64,000 nucleotides of DNA, taken from NCBI RefSeq assembly GCF_003261235.1, contig NZ_CP030085.1, positions 310,001 to 374,000 of the forward strand, written 5' to 3'. Shown here in pieces: positions 44,795 through 53,554 of this stretch (positions within the stretch are counted from its first letter, which is position 1; every line of letters begins with the position of its first letter). The DNA comes from Polynucleobacter paneuropaeus (lineage in GTDB: Bacteria; Pseudomonadota; Gammaproteobacteria; Burkholderiales; Burkholderiaceae). The notes under the pieces are model-generated. The model ran no database searches and had not been told where the DNA came from. It saw nothing but the letters and a program-made list of their open reading frames with translations. Position numbers and translations under genes: made by a program.

Positions 44795-45634
44795 TTAATT
44801 TAAGCGAGTTCTTTGTGATAGCAGGTCAGAAACTCTTTTGATAGCTTCTTCTGCCGTAAGGGCACAAACGTCTGCAGAGCAGCTACTGACTAGCTCGGGT
44901 TTAAAGTCGAACAACGGACCGCCCACCATCGTCAACACCCCTTTATTTTTTGAGACTCTTTTTATTTCTTTTAACAATGATTCCATTGTATCCCACTGAG
45001 CCTCAGTTGAGACAGAAATGGCAACTAAATCACAGGCTTGCAAACGAATTCGATCCTTCAACTCGTCGCTAGAAATTTCAATTTCTACCGTTGTATTCCA
45101 GCCGGCGAGTTTGAAAAACTCACCCAACATTAAGATGCCTAGGGTGTGCTGTGATCCTGGCACATTAACAAGAAGGGCATTTCCCTGGAACTCGCTGAAA
45201 TTACTTTGATTTACGAAGATGGGGCTAAGCTGGTGAATCAGATTCTGAGCGCGGCCTAGGGCAAGCGTGACCTCCGTAAAGCTATTTTCATCATTCTCCC
45301 AAAGCTCTTGTAAGCGCCTAGTAGATGCTGGGATGAGATTGACATAAAGGGAGATAAGAGAATGCCCCGATCTTTGCATCCGTTCAATATAGGAGAAGCA
45401 GTCTTCTACGGGACCATCTAGTAGCGTTTGGCAAAAATCGACAATTTCAGTCTGTTTCACCTCAATCTCACTAGCTTCTTCTCCATTCTGATCATCGGCA
45501 GAAAAAAGTTTATGTCCCATGAGCAAGCGGGGAATGATTTCAGATTCGATGGTTTTATTGAGCCACAGCATCATTTCTGCATTATCTAATTCGCCTAAAT
45601 TAGATTCGAATTTTTTTTTCAGCGATTCCGACAA
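44795..45634 (-). CDS. aerR: Cobalamin-binding antirepressor AerR/PpaA
   Basis: About 279 residues from TTG 45634, chosen because GGGAG lies about seven bases upstream; the frame is open to a TTG at 45712. The second half is a B12-binding Rossmann domain ('NALLVNVPGSQHTLGILMLGEFFKLAGWNTTVEI', 'LVAISVS', 'LTMVGGPLF'). The canonical DxHxxG motif is altered to 'PGSQHTLG', retaining the His, as in AerR/PpaA. These proteins bind cobalamin in a light-dependent manner and relieve PpsR/CrtJ repression. One base separates it from ppsR. Confidence 0.88.
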   Translation of the reverse strand: MSESLKKKFESNLGELDNAEMMLWLNKTIESEIIPRLLMGHKLFSADDQNGEEASEIEVKQTEIVDFCQTLLDGPVEDCFSYIERMQRSGHSLISLYVNLIPASTRRLQELWENDENSFTEVTLALGRAQNLIHQLSPIFVNQSNFSEFQGNALLVNVPGSQHTLGILMLGEFFKLAGWNTTVEIEISSDELKDRIRLQACDLVAISVSTEAQWDTMESLLKEIKRVSKNKGVLTMVGGPLFDFKPELVSSCSADVCALTAEEAIKRVSDLLSQRTRLN

Positions 45635-45924
45635 AGCCCATCTCCCAAAGATGTAATGAGTAATACAAAGCGAAGGGTGCTGAATGCTCACCGAAAATAT
45701 GCTGCAGTGCAATAAGTAATCCAGTTTGTGTCAAAAGGGACTACTTTGATCCGGTACCATTTAGCCTCCTTTTTCAGGAACTTGCCATAGGGAAAATACC
45801 AGTCTAGGGTTATCCCGAGGACTTTCTTTTCTTAAATACCGTAAACTTTCTGTGACACTTTTGGCTTTAAAAAGTGCGTTACCGATTGTCTTAAAGTTGT
45901 TTTGGAAAATACAGCAGACTGTGC

Positions 45925-46599
45925 ATGCAAAAAATATATAAACCTCTTTACACCCCAGAGGAGAGGGTAAGAAGAGACCAGACTAAATGGACCCTGGTTC
46001 AGGGAATTTTAGCGCCCGTTCAATTCTTAGTTTTTTTAGTCAGCTTATATTTAGTTGTTCGTTTTTTGTGGACAGGGGAAGGGGAGTCCGCGGCCAATAT
46101 CTCGGTGGTGGTGAAAACTTTAACGCTCTACACCATCATGATTACTGGATGCATTTGGGAAAAAGTAGTCTTCAATTGCTACTTATTTGCGCCGGCATTC
46201 TTCTGGGAAGATGTCTTCAGTATGTTGGTATTGCTTTTGCATACTCTATATCTAGTGGCTTTAGCAACGGGATACTTAGACCAATATCAATTAATGATTT
46301 TGGCATTAGCGGCATATGCAACTTATGTGATTAATGCAGGCCAATTTATTTGGAAGTTGCGGATGGCGCGCTTAGATCAAGAAAAGAAGCAGCGCGAGTC
46401 TCGGATTGGCGCTGAGGCTATTCGCCTTGAAGCTGCTCAAGCGGCGAGTGTTTATAGCTCTAAAGCCACCTTAACCGGTTTAAGTGCGGAGGAGGCGGAA
46501 GAGTTGCATCGCAATCTAGTTCAAGGGACACAATTTTTTGGATTTATAGCAATCATTGCGCATCTCCTCGCCTATATTTATTCCCCTTGGTTGAAATAA
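45925..46599 (+). CDS. bchF: BchF-PucB fusion: 3-vinyl bacteriochlorophyllide hydratase with C-terminal LH2 beta polypeptide
   Basis: 224 residues. Residues 1-165 are a complete BchF ('YTPEERVRRDQTKWTLVQG', 'IMITGCIWEKVVFNCYLFAP', 'FFWEDVFSMLVLLLHT', 'YATYVINAGQFIWKL'), with four membrane helices; it hydrates the 3-vinyl group. After a charged helical linker (about 150-178), residues 181-224 are a full LH2 beta chain, 38 of 44 residues identical to PucB at 62037-62180, including the ligand His in 'IIAHLLAYIYSPW'. The linker has no ATG or GTG, so the beta part should be made only as a fusion. Four helices put BchF's C-terminus in the cytoplasm, the correct side for a beta N-terminus. Normal BchF ends around 160-170 residues. 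Confidence 0.95.
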   Translation: MQKIYKPLYTPEERVRRDQTKWTLVQGILAPVQFLVFLVSLYLVVRFLWTGEGESAANISVVVKTLTLYTIMITGCIWEKVVFNCYLFAPAFFWEDVFSMLVLLLHTLYLVALATGYLDQYQLMILALAAYATYVINAGQFIWKLRMARLDQEKKQRESRIGAEAIRLEAAQAASVYSSKATLTGLSAEEAEELHRNLVQGTQFFGFIAIIAHLLAYIYSPWLK

Positions 46600-46622
46600 T
46601 TTAAAAGACTCCCTCACTACTC

Positions 46623-47348
46623 ATGCAAAAGAATTCATACACCCAAAAACGTAGCCAGTTAGAGGAATACTTTGACCGGACGGCGGTTGATGCTTGGGCG
46701 AAGTTAACTTCGACTGCGAAAGTGAGTGGTATTCGCGCCAAGGTCAGAGCAGGTCGTGAAGAGATGCGCCACCTACTACTTAGTTACTTGCCAAACGATT
46801 TGACTGGGCACCGAGTGTTGGATGCTGGCTGTGGCACGGGAGTGTTGGCAGCCGATTTAGCGAAGCGCGGGGCACATGTCCTCGCGATTGACTTATCACC
46901 CACTTTAGTTGATTTAGCTCGCGAGAGAATTGGCAATGATTTTGGAGCGGGCTCTATTGAGTTTCGCTCTGGCGATATGCTCGATCCTGCCTTAGGTGAA
47001 TTTGATCATGTCGTTTGTATGGATTCGATGATTCATTATCACCATTTGGATATTGCTGATGCTATGGCCAAACTGGCTGATAGAACTCGAGCCAATATCG
47101 CCTTTACTTTTGCTCCCAACAATGCGGCACTGAGTACATTACTCACTCTTGGCAGCTTATTTCCGCGTAGTGATCGATCACCGTTTATCCAACCGATTTC
47201 GATGGATTCCCTCACCAGAACTTTTAGTCAGCATGATGGTCTAGTTGATTGGGCGCCAGTGAGCACCCAAAAAGTACAGCGTGCTTTTTATTTTTCACAG
47301 GCTATGCGTCTTAGTAAGAAGCAGGCCAATTCAAGCACAGTACGATAG
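46623..47348 (+). CDS. bchM: Mg-protoporphyrin IX O-methyltransferase
   Basis: 241 residues with N-terminal 'QLEEYFDRTAVDAWAKLTS' and the SAM motif 'RVLDAGCGTGVLAADLAKRGA', followed by 'AIDLSPTLVDLAR' and 'DHVVCMDSMIHYH'. It methylates the ring C propionate of Mg-protoporphyrin using SAM. It follows bchF by 23 bases and precedes lhaA by two, part of the bchFM-lhaA-puh operon. Confidence 0.96.
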   Translation: MQKNSYTQKRSQLEEYFDRTAVDAWAKLTSTAKVSGIRAKVRAGREEMRHLLLSYLPNDLTGHRVLDAGCGTGVLAADLAKRGAHVLAIDLSPTLVDLARERIGNDFGAGSIEFRSGDMLDPALGEFDHVVCMDSMIHYHHLDIADAMAKLADRTRANIAFTFAPNNAALSTLLTLGSLFPRSDRSPFIQPISMDSLTRTFSQHDGLVDWAPVSTQKVQRAFYFSQAMRLSKKQANSSTVR

Positions 47349-47350
47349 AG

Positions 47351-48799
47351 ATGAAAATGTTTACTCTGACCTGGCGCGGCAAAGAGCTATTTGAAAATTG
47401 GAAACGAGTGAGTCCAAGATTCTTGCCTTTTGCTGATATCGCCACCAAAGAGTTGCCACTCAGCCGTCTCTTAAGGCTATCGCTATTTCAGGTCTCAGTA
47501 GGCATGGCAATGGTGATGCTCATTGGCACCTTAAATCGCGTGATGATTGTTGAGCTGCAAGTGAGCGCCGCTTTAGTTTCGATTATGGTTGCTCTACCCT
47601 TACTATTTGCGCCCTTTAGAGCCTTGGTTGGATTTAAGAGTGATAGTCACAAGTCTTTCCTTGGCTGGCGCAGAGTGCCTTATATCTGGATTGGCTCCTG
47701 GTTGCAGTTTGGTGGCTTTGCCATCATGCCCTTTGCATTAATTCTGTTGTCAGGTGACACCACATGGCCTACTTGGTTTGCACAAGCAGCAACTGGGCTA
47801 GCTTTTTTATTGGTGGGTGCTGGCATGCAGACTACGCAAACGGCTGGCTTGGCTTTGGCATCAGACCTCGCTGAACCTCAGGCCAGACCTAGAGTAGTTG
47901 CACTCATGTATATGATGCTGTTAGTAGGTATGGCAGTCAGCAGTGCCATCTTCGGCTATTTGCTTATTGACATTACACCTCTGCTGTTAATTCGCGTAGT
48001 GCAGGGTGTCGCTGCTACTACTCTGATACTCAATGTAATCGCAGTCTGGAAGCAAGAGCCTCGCCAGCCCCATTTAACAGCCTACTCAACTCCAACCCCT
48101 AGCTTTAAAGAAACTTGGGCAACTTTTGCAAAGCAAGGCAAAGTGATGCGTTTCTTAGTGGCCTTAGGTTTGGGCACGGCGGCCTTTAGCATGCAAGATA
48201 TTATTTTGGAGCCGTACGGCGCTGAAGTGCTGGGTCTATCAGTCAGTGCAACCACGGTATTGACCAGCTTAACTTCATTAGGAGCCCTAACTGCTTTTGC
48301 TATAGCAGCGCGTTATTTAAATCGCTCTATTGATTCCTATCGCCTTGCTGCCATTGGCGCTCTATTTGGCATTCTGGCATTTAGTTGTGTGATTTTTTCC
48401 GAACCATTGCTCTCCCCAACGCTATTTCGTTGCGGTGCATTTTTGATTGGCTTTGGAGGCGGTTTATTTTCCGTAAGCACCTTAACAGCTGCAATGAGTT
48501 TTGAGTCGGGCGGCATGAATGGTTTAGTTCTCGGTGCCTGGGGTGCAGTACATGCTTCCGCATCGGGCATTGCTATTGCGGCTGGCGGCGTAATACGTGA
48601 TGGGATTTCTAGCTTAGCGACCAGTGGCTTGTTAGGGGACGGTCTGCTATCTACCGCTACAGGTTATAGCTTTGTTTATCACATTGAATTTTATTTACTG
48701 TTTATTACATTGATCGCAATTGGGCCTTTAGTCATTATGAACAAGCAGCCCGTGATGAATGGTTCTCAGAAGTTTGGTTTAGATGAATTACCGAGTTAA
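47351..48799 (+). CDS. lhaA: LH1 assembly protein LhaA (PucC/BCH MFS family)
   Basis: 482 residues, 12 predicted membrane spans. The family block 'RFLPFADIATKELPLSRLLRLSLFQVSVGMAM' and 'LNRVMIVEL', 'GWRRVPYIWIG' are near-identical to PucC at 60317-61729, so the two are recent-looking paralogues. The position between bchM and puhA is that of lhaA, needed for LH1 assembly and perhaps delivery of bacteriochlorophyll. Confidence 0.92.
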   Translation: MKMFTLTWRGKELFENWKRVSPRFLPFADIATKELPLSRLLRLSLFQVSVGMAMVMLIGTLNRVMIVELQVSAALVSIMVALPLLFAPFRALVGFKSDSHKSFLGWRRVPYIWIGSWLQFGGFAIMPFALILLSGDTTWPTWFAQAATGLAFLLVGAGMQTTQTAGLALASDLAEPQARPRVVALMYMMLLVGMAVSSAIFGYLLIDITPLLLIRVVQGVAATTLILNVIAVWKQEPRQPHLTAYSTPTPSFKETWATFAKQGKVMRFLVALGLGTAAFSMQDIILEPYGAEVLGLSVSATTVLTSLTSLGALTAFAIAARYLNRSIDSYRLAAIGALFGILAFSCVIFSEPLLSPTLFRCGAFLIGFGGGLFSVSTLTAAMSFESGGMNGLVLGAWGAVHASASGIAIAAGGVIRDGISSLATSGLLGDGLLSTATGYSFVYHIEFYLLFITLIAIGPLVIMNKQPVMNGSQKFGLDELPS

Positions 48800-48855
48800 A
48801 TAGCGGCACAGTATGTTTTTTCACATTAAGCGTTATTGTTAAAAGGGAGAGCAAG

Positions 48856-49626
48856 ATGGCAACCGGAGCAATTACAGAATATGTAGATGTTGCGCAATTA
48901 GTGCTGTATGCATTTTGGGTATTTTTTGCAGCGCTAGTCTATTACCTTACTATCGAAAGTAAGCGTGAAGGGTTTCCGCTGGAATATGACATTCGAGGCG
49001 AGACACGACGAGCTGCCGGAATTGCGGGTATGCCGGCACCGAAGACTTTTCATACGGAGTATTGGGGTGATGTGACCGTTCCAAAAGATGGGCCTTTGGA
49101 ACAAGTGGCCGCCAGACCTTCAAGCTACCTCAATGGCGCTCCTTTAGTTCCAACCGGAAACCCAATGTTAGATGGCGTTGGACCAGGTGCATTTACGAAG
49201 CGCGCAGACATTCCTGATATGACATCAGAAGGTCAAAAGCGAATTCTGCCTGGACGTTTACTCGGTCAATTTACGGTAGCCAAACAAGATAAAACGCCAG
49301 TTGGTATGGAAGTCATGGGTGACGATGGTTTGATCGCTGGTACCGTGAAAGAGCTCTGGATTGATCAGGCTGAAGTCGTGATTCGCTATTTTGAAATTGA
49401 AACCTTGCCAGAGTTTGGTGGCAGAAGAGTATTACTGCCGATGAATTTCTCACGAATTCATCGGGACTATATCAAGGTTGAATCGATTCTTGCGAATCAA
49501 TTTGCTTTGGTTCCAGGGTTAAAGAGTCAGGATCAAATCACCCTATTGGAAGAAGAGAAGATCATGGCTTACTTTGGTGGCGGAACCTTGTATGCAACAC
49601 CTGAGCGTCAAGAACCCCTTATTTAA
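48856..49626 (+). CDS. puhA: Photosynthetic reaction centre H subunit
   Basis: 256 residues beginning MATGAITEYVDVAQLVLYAFWVFFAALVYYL, one membrane helix then a cytoplasmic PRC-barrel domain with 'GREGFPLEYD'-like text, 'VPLEQVAARPSSYLNGAPLVPTGNPM' and 'RYFEIETLPE'. It caps PufLM on the cytoplasmic side and guides protons to QB. GGGAGAG precedes the ATG. Confidence 0.97.
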   Translation: MATGAITEYVDVAQLVLYAFWVFFAALVYYLTIESKREGFPLEYDIRGETRRAAGIAGMPAPKTFHTEYWGDVTVPKDGPLEQVAARPSSYLNGAPLVPTGNPMLDGVGPGAFTKRADIPDMTSEGQKRILPGRLLGQFTVAKQDKTPVGMEVMGDDGLIAGTVKELWIDQAEVVIRYFEIETLPEFGGRRVLLPMNFSRIHRDYIKVESILANQFALVPGLKSQDQITLLEEEKIMAYFGGGTLYATPERQEPLI

Positions 49627-49650
49627 ATTGCTATTCATTGAAAGTATTTT

Positions 49651-50310
49651 GTGAATCAAAAACCACATCAATCAGCAGAGTATGAGTTTGAGGCTGCCTT
49701 AGGGCTGCCAGAACCATTGCCACAAGACGAAGTGATCTTGTGGCAGGGCGCTCCCAATTGGATCTCTATGGCTAAGCATGTATTTCGTTTGCAGTGGCTT
49801 AGCTTGTACTTTGCAGTGATTGTGATTTGGCAAGCGATTTCAGTATTCGGTAGTGAGGGTGGCTTGGCCGAAGGATGGAGTAGCGTAGCGCTTGCCTTCT
49901 TCTTAGCTGTGATTGGTCTTGTGTTGGTTGGACTATTAGCTTACTGGTCTGCAACGACGACTATGTATACCTTAACGAACCGTCGTATCGTAATGAGGGT
50001 TGGCATTGTTTTGACTGTGACATTTAATCTCCCTTATAAGACATTGGGTAGTGCAGATCTAAAGCTATACAAAGATGGAACGGGCGATATTCCGATGCAG
50101 ATTGCTACCGAGGATAAGATTGCCTTCTTTCATTTATGGCCTCATGTACGCCCATGGCGTTTAGCTACACCGGAACCTATGATGCGTTGCGTTCCTGATG
50201 CCAAGGCAGTTGCAAGCATATTGACAGAAGCTTGGACTGTATCTACCGGACTTAGCAAAATGGAAGTACTCGATGCTCAAGTGACACAAGCGGGAGTGCA
50301 GACGGCATGA
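49651..50310 (+). CDS. puhB: Photosynthetic complex assembly protein PuhB
   Basis: 219 residues from GTG 49651. Two membrane helices (about 45-65 and 75-100) and a PH-like domain with 'YTLTNRRIVMRVGIVLTVTFNLPY' and 'FFHLWPHVRPWRLATPEPMMRCVPD' match PuhB, which aids reaction-centre assembly. Its stop overlaps puhC (ATGA at 50307-50310). Confidence 0.93.
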   Translation: MNQKPHQSAEYEFEAALGLPEPLPQDEVILWQGAPNWISMAKHVFRLQWLSLYFAVIVIWQAISVFGSEGGLAEGWSSVALAFFLAVIGLVLVGLLAYWSATTTMYTLTNRRIVMRVGIVLTVTFNLPYKTLGSADLKLYKDGTGDIPMQIATEDKIAFFHLWPHVRPWRLATPEPMMRCVPDAKAVASILTEAWTVSTGLSKMEVLDAQVTQAGVQTA

Positions 50311-50768
50311 GCGCTCCAGAAAGAAAAGATTTTCTATCGCCAGTAGCAAAAATACTGGTTGTCGACGTCATCGTCATCGTGCTCTTATTGGTATTTATTA
50401 ATAGCCGCGATTTAAGTCAGGTGAGAGAGTCGGATGCAGCGCCATTTAAAGTCTTGCAATTGCGCTTTGAAGATCGGCCAGATGGCTCGATTGCCGTCAT
50501 TAATTACAAAACTGGACAGCAGATTGAGTCTGTTCAGGGTGAGGCAGGATTTATTAGGGGTACTTTGCGCGGGCTTGCCCAAGAAAGAAAGCGTAGGGGC
50601 TTGGACAGTGGGCCACCCTTTGAGCTCATTTACAGAGCGGATGGTCGCTTGACTTTATCGGATACAGCAACGGGTCGCATGGTCGATCTGGAGTCTTTTG
50701 GGCCTACGAATGCGGGAACATTTTATAAATTGCTTGACCCAGTGCATTTAGCAGCAACAGTTAAATAA
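50307..50768 (+). CDS. puhC: Photosynthetic complex assembly protein PuhC
   Basis: 153 residues: one N-terminal membrane helix ('ILVVDVIVIVLLLVFINSRDL') followed by a periplasmic domain with 'RFEDRPDGSIAVIN', 'IESVQGEAGFIRGTLRGLAQERKRRG' and 'PFELIYRADGRLTLSD', typical of PuhC. It is required for efficient LH1-RC organisation in Rhodobacter. Followed by acsF after 25 bases. Confidence 0.92.
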   Translation: MSAPERKDFLSPVAKILVVDVIVIVLLLVFINSRDLSQVRESDAAPFKVLQLRFEDRPDGSIAVINYKTGQQIESVQGEAGFIRGTLRGLAQERKRRGLDSGPPFELIYRADGRLTLSDTATGRMVDLESFGPTNAGTFYKLLDPVHLAATVK

Positions 50769-50793
50769 TTTTTCTTTTTATTTGGAGTAGGAA

Positions 50794-51888
50794 ATGAATT
50801 TAGATAGCGCAGAAAGTATGTTGCAAAGTCAAATCCCTGCAAAGGGTGAAATTAATGAATCTACCAAGATGGCATTGGAAGATGCTGTATTGAGCCCGCG
50901 CTTTTATACAACCAATTTTAAAGAGATGGATCGTATCAGCATTGATTCCTTGCGCCCGGAGTGGGATGCATTGATGGCGGAGTATGAAGGTGACAATAAT
51001 CATGATCATTTTCAACGTCCTGCAGATATGGAAAAAGATTATTCCAATCTACACCCAGCTTTATATGACGAGTTTGTTGATTTCTTGATCAGCTCCATTA
51101 CTTCCGAGTTCTCTGGTTGCATTTTGTATGCAGAGATCAAGCGTAAAGTCACTAATCCAGATATGCGCATGTTGTTCGGTTACATGGCTAGAGATGAAAG
51201 TCGTCATGCGGGCTTCATTAATCAGTGGCTCAAAGACTTTAATATCGGTATTGATCTAGGTTTTTTGGCGAAATCCAAGAAATATACTTACTTTAGGCCT
51301 AAGTTTATTTTTTACGCCACGTATCTCTCCGAGAAGATTGGTTACGCCCGTTACATCACCATTTTCCGGGAGATGGAAAGTCGCCCCGAAGTTCGCTTTC
51401 ATCCGATCTTTTTATGGTTTGAGCGCTGGTGTAATGACGAGTTTCGCCATGGCGAGTCCTTTGCGCTCATCATGCGCGCCAATCCTAAATTACTTCAAGG
51501 TGTTAATAAGTTATGGATTCGTTTCTTCATTCTCGCGGTATATGCCACGATGTATGTTCGTGACCATACCCGGATTGAGCTTTATAAGGCCATGAAGATC
51601 TCGCCAACGGATTATGACAAGAAGGTACTTTTTATTACCAACGAAATTATTAAGCAAGTTTTCCCAATTTCTGTGAATTTAGATGACCCCCGTTTCTATC
51701 AGTGCCTTGAAGAGATGAGGGCACTGTTCGAAAAGATGGATGTTTATAAAAAAGAGGGTGGCCTCATCAACAAGTTGAAGACGGCTCTTTTAGGTGCTCG
51801 TGCTGGCATTGTATTTTTGAAGCTGTATTTCATGCCAGTGCAAGACAATGCCTTACCGGCTGATGTTCGCATGATTCCTTCTTGGTAA
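50794..51888 (+). CDS. acsF: Aerobic Mg-protoporphyrin IX monomethyl ester oxidative cyclase
   Basis: 364 residues with the non-haem diiron residues in 'ILYAEIKRKV' and 'ARDESRHAGFINQWLKDF', and 'FRHGESFALIMRANP'. It uses O2 to form the isocyclic ring E. No anaerobic bchE is seen in the window, so ring closure appears oxygen-dependent. It lies between puhC and puhE, as in many betaproteobacterial clusters. Confidence 0.96.
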   Translation: MNLDSAESMLQSQIPAKGEINESTKMALEDAVLSPRFYTTNFKEMDRISIDSLRPEWDALMAEYEGDNNHDHFQRPADMEKDYSNLHPALYDEFVDFLISSITSEFSGCILYAEIKRKVTNPDMRMLFGYMARDESRHAGFINQWLKDFNIGIDLGFLAKSKKYTYFRPKFIFYATYLSEKIGYARYITIFREMESRPEVRFHPIFLWFERWCNDEFRHGESFALIMRANPKLLQGVNKLWIRFFILAVYATMYVRDHTRIELYKAMKISPTDYDKKVLFITNEIIKQVFPISVNLDDPRFYQCLEEMRALFEKMDVYKKEGGLINKLKTALLGARAGIVFLKLYFMPVQDNALPADVRMIPSW

Positions 51889-51892
51889 TTTG

Positions 51893-52645
51893 ATGAACAT
51901 TGTTTGGCCTATTCTCTACTCGATTTTTATCTGGTGGTTTAGTACCGGGATTATTCTGCTCTTAAATCAGCGTGATCCCTCCACTTATAAAAATACTTTT
52001 TGGGTAAGTGGCATGGTGCTCGCAATGGCTTTGGTAGGGCTCAAAACCAGTGCTAATTTAGACACAGTCGCTGGCGCGTATTGTGGTTTTACCTGCGCCA
52101 TTTTGGTTTGGGGCTGGCAAGAAATTGGTTTCTTATTTGGCTATGTCACCGGTCCTTGTCGAGAGCCCTGTCCAGAGAGTTGTCGGGGTTGGCAGAAAGC
52201 GTATCTTGCATTTAAGACAATCCAGCATCATGAGATTGCGTTGGTCATTTTGGCTCTAGCCGTGACTATGATGACTTGGGGCGGCTCAAATCAGACTGGA
52301 TTTTGGACTTTTATAATTCTTTGGCTCATGAGGCAGAGTGCGAAGTTAAATATCTTCTTGGGTGTTTTAAATCTCAATGAGCGCTTCCTGCCCAATCACC
52401 TCAAATATATCTTTACTTATTTCACCTGTAAGCCAATGAATCCATTGCTACCGATATCAGTGATCGGCGGTGCTCTTTGTGCAATTCCATTATGGCAAGC
52501 TGCGTTCGATCCTAATGCAAGTGATTTCGTGGTTGCCTCAATGTCATTAACTGGCGCTATTTTGTCTTTAGCGGTCTTAGAGCATATTTTGATGGTGGTT
52601 CCTTTTTCTAGCGAAGGCTTGTGGAAATGGGGGATGCGATCATAA
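51893..52645 (+). CDS. puhE: Photosynthetic complex assembly protein PuhE
   Basis: About 250 residues from ATG 51893, with multiple membrane spans, 'WWFSTGIILLLNQRDPSTY', 'YCGFTCAILVWGWQEIGFLFGYVTGP' and 'RQSAKLNIFLGVLNLNERFLP', the PuhE (DUF3623) signatures. The loop 'CREPCPESCRG' clusters three Cys. It overlaps bchG by about 19 bases. Confidence 0.92.
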   Translation: MNIVWPILYSIFIWWFSTGIILLLNQRDPSTYKNTFWVSGMVLAMALVGLKTSANLDTVAGAYCGFTCAILVWGWQEIGFLFGYVTGPCREPCPESCRGWQKAYLAFKTIQHHEIALVILALAVTMMTWGGSNQTGFWTFIILWLMRQSAKLNIFLGVLNLNERFLPNHLKYIFTYFTCKPMNPLLPISVIGGALCAIPLWQAAFDPNASDFVVASMSLTGAILSLAVLEHILMVVPFSSEGLWKWGMRS

Positions 52646-53544
52646 ATACACCCACCATGCGCCGCTTTCCTGCGCCGTCCGCAATTTTAGAGTTACTAAA
52701 ACCCATTACTTGGTTTCCACCCATGTGGGCTTTTGCATGTGGAGTCATTGCAACCGGCGTTTCCTTTGAGGGACGTTGGCACTTATTAATTGCTGGAGTG
52801 ATTCTCGCTGGCCCGATGGTCTGCGCTGCTAGTCAGGCAGTAAACGATTGGTTTGATCGTGAAGTGGATGCCATTAACGAACCGCAGCGTCCTATTCCTT
52901 CTGGCCGGATGCCAGGGGCTTGGGGTTTATATGTCGCAATTATTTGGACCGGCCTCTCACTCTTATTGGGTTGGCTAATTAGTCCATGGGCATTTGTGGC
53001 AACACTGCTAGGCCTCTTGCTGGCTTGGTTCTATAGCATGCCGCCATTGCGCTTTAAGCAAAATGGTTGGCTGGGTAATGCGGCTTGTGGAATTTCTTAT
53101 GAGGGCTTAGCTTGGTTTACAGGCTCAGCGGTAATGATGGGGGACTTATTCCCATCCACTCCATCTATTCTTCTCGCTATTTTGTATAGCATCGGCGCGC
53201 ACGGCATTATGACTTTGAATGACTTCAAGGCAATTGAAGGTGATCGTCAAATGGGCGTGCTTTCTTTGCCTGTCCAACTCGGTGTTGCAGGTGCCGCCGA
53301 GAATGCTTGCTTGATGATGTTAGCTCCCCAGTTTGGCGTATTTGGCCTGTTACTGATCTGGGGTGCTTATTGGCAGGCTGGTGTGATTGTGCTGTTGATA
53401 GCGGGGCAAATAGTGATGATGCGTAATTTCCTGCTGGACCCAGTCAAGCGGGCATTATTTCTGAGTGGTTTTGGGGTGCCATTGTTTGTTGCAGGAATGA
53501 TGGTGAGTGCATTTGCAGTGGCAGGACGTTTCTCGGTCAATTAA
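52627..53544 (+). CDS. bchG: Bacteriochlorophyll synthase
   Basis: About 305 residues from ATG 52627 (ATG 52657 is an alternative). UbiA-family prenyltransferase with the two Asp motifs 'NDWFDREVDAINEPQRPIPSG' and 'NDFKAIEGDRQMGV' and about eight membrane spans. It esterifies bacteriochlorophyllide a with geranylgeranyl diphosphate. It overlaps puhE and is followed by a PucC-like gene. Confidence 0.96.
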   Translation: MGDAIINTPTMRRFPAPSAILELLKPITWFPPMWAFACGVIATGVSFEGRWHLLIAGVILAGPMVCAASQAVNDWFDREVDAINEPQRPIPSGRMPGAWGLYVAIIWTGLSLLLGWLISPWAFVATLLGLLLAWFYSMPPLRFKQNGWLGNAACGISYEGLAWFTGSAVMMGDLFPSTPSILLAILYSIGAHGIMTLNDFKAIEGDRQMGVLSLPVQLGVAGAAENACLMMLAPQFGVFGLLLIWGAYWQAGVIVLLIAGQIVMMRNFLLDPVKRALFLSGFGVPLFVAGMMVSAFAVAGRFSVN

Positions 53545-53554
53545 TCAGGCAACC

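Noticed and set aside
45885..45913. TGT-like and ACA-like half sites upstream of bchF
   Set aside because: The spacing is 10 rather than 12 bases and the flanks are not palindromic; not counted as a PpsR site.
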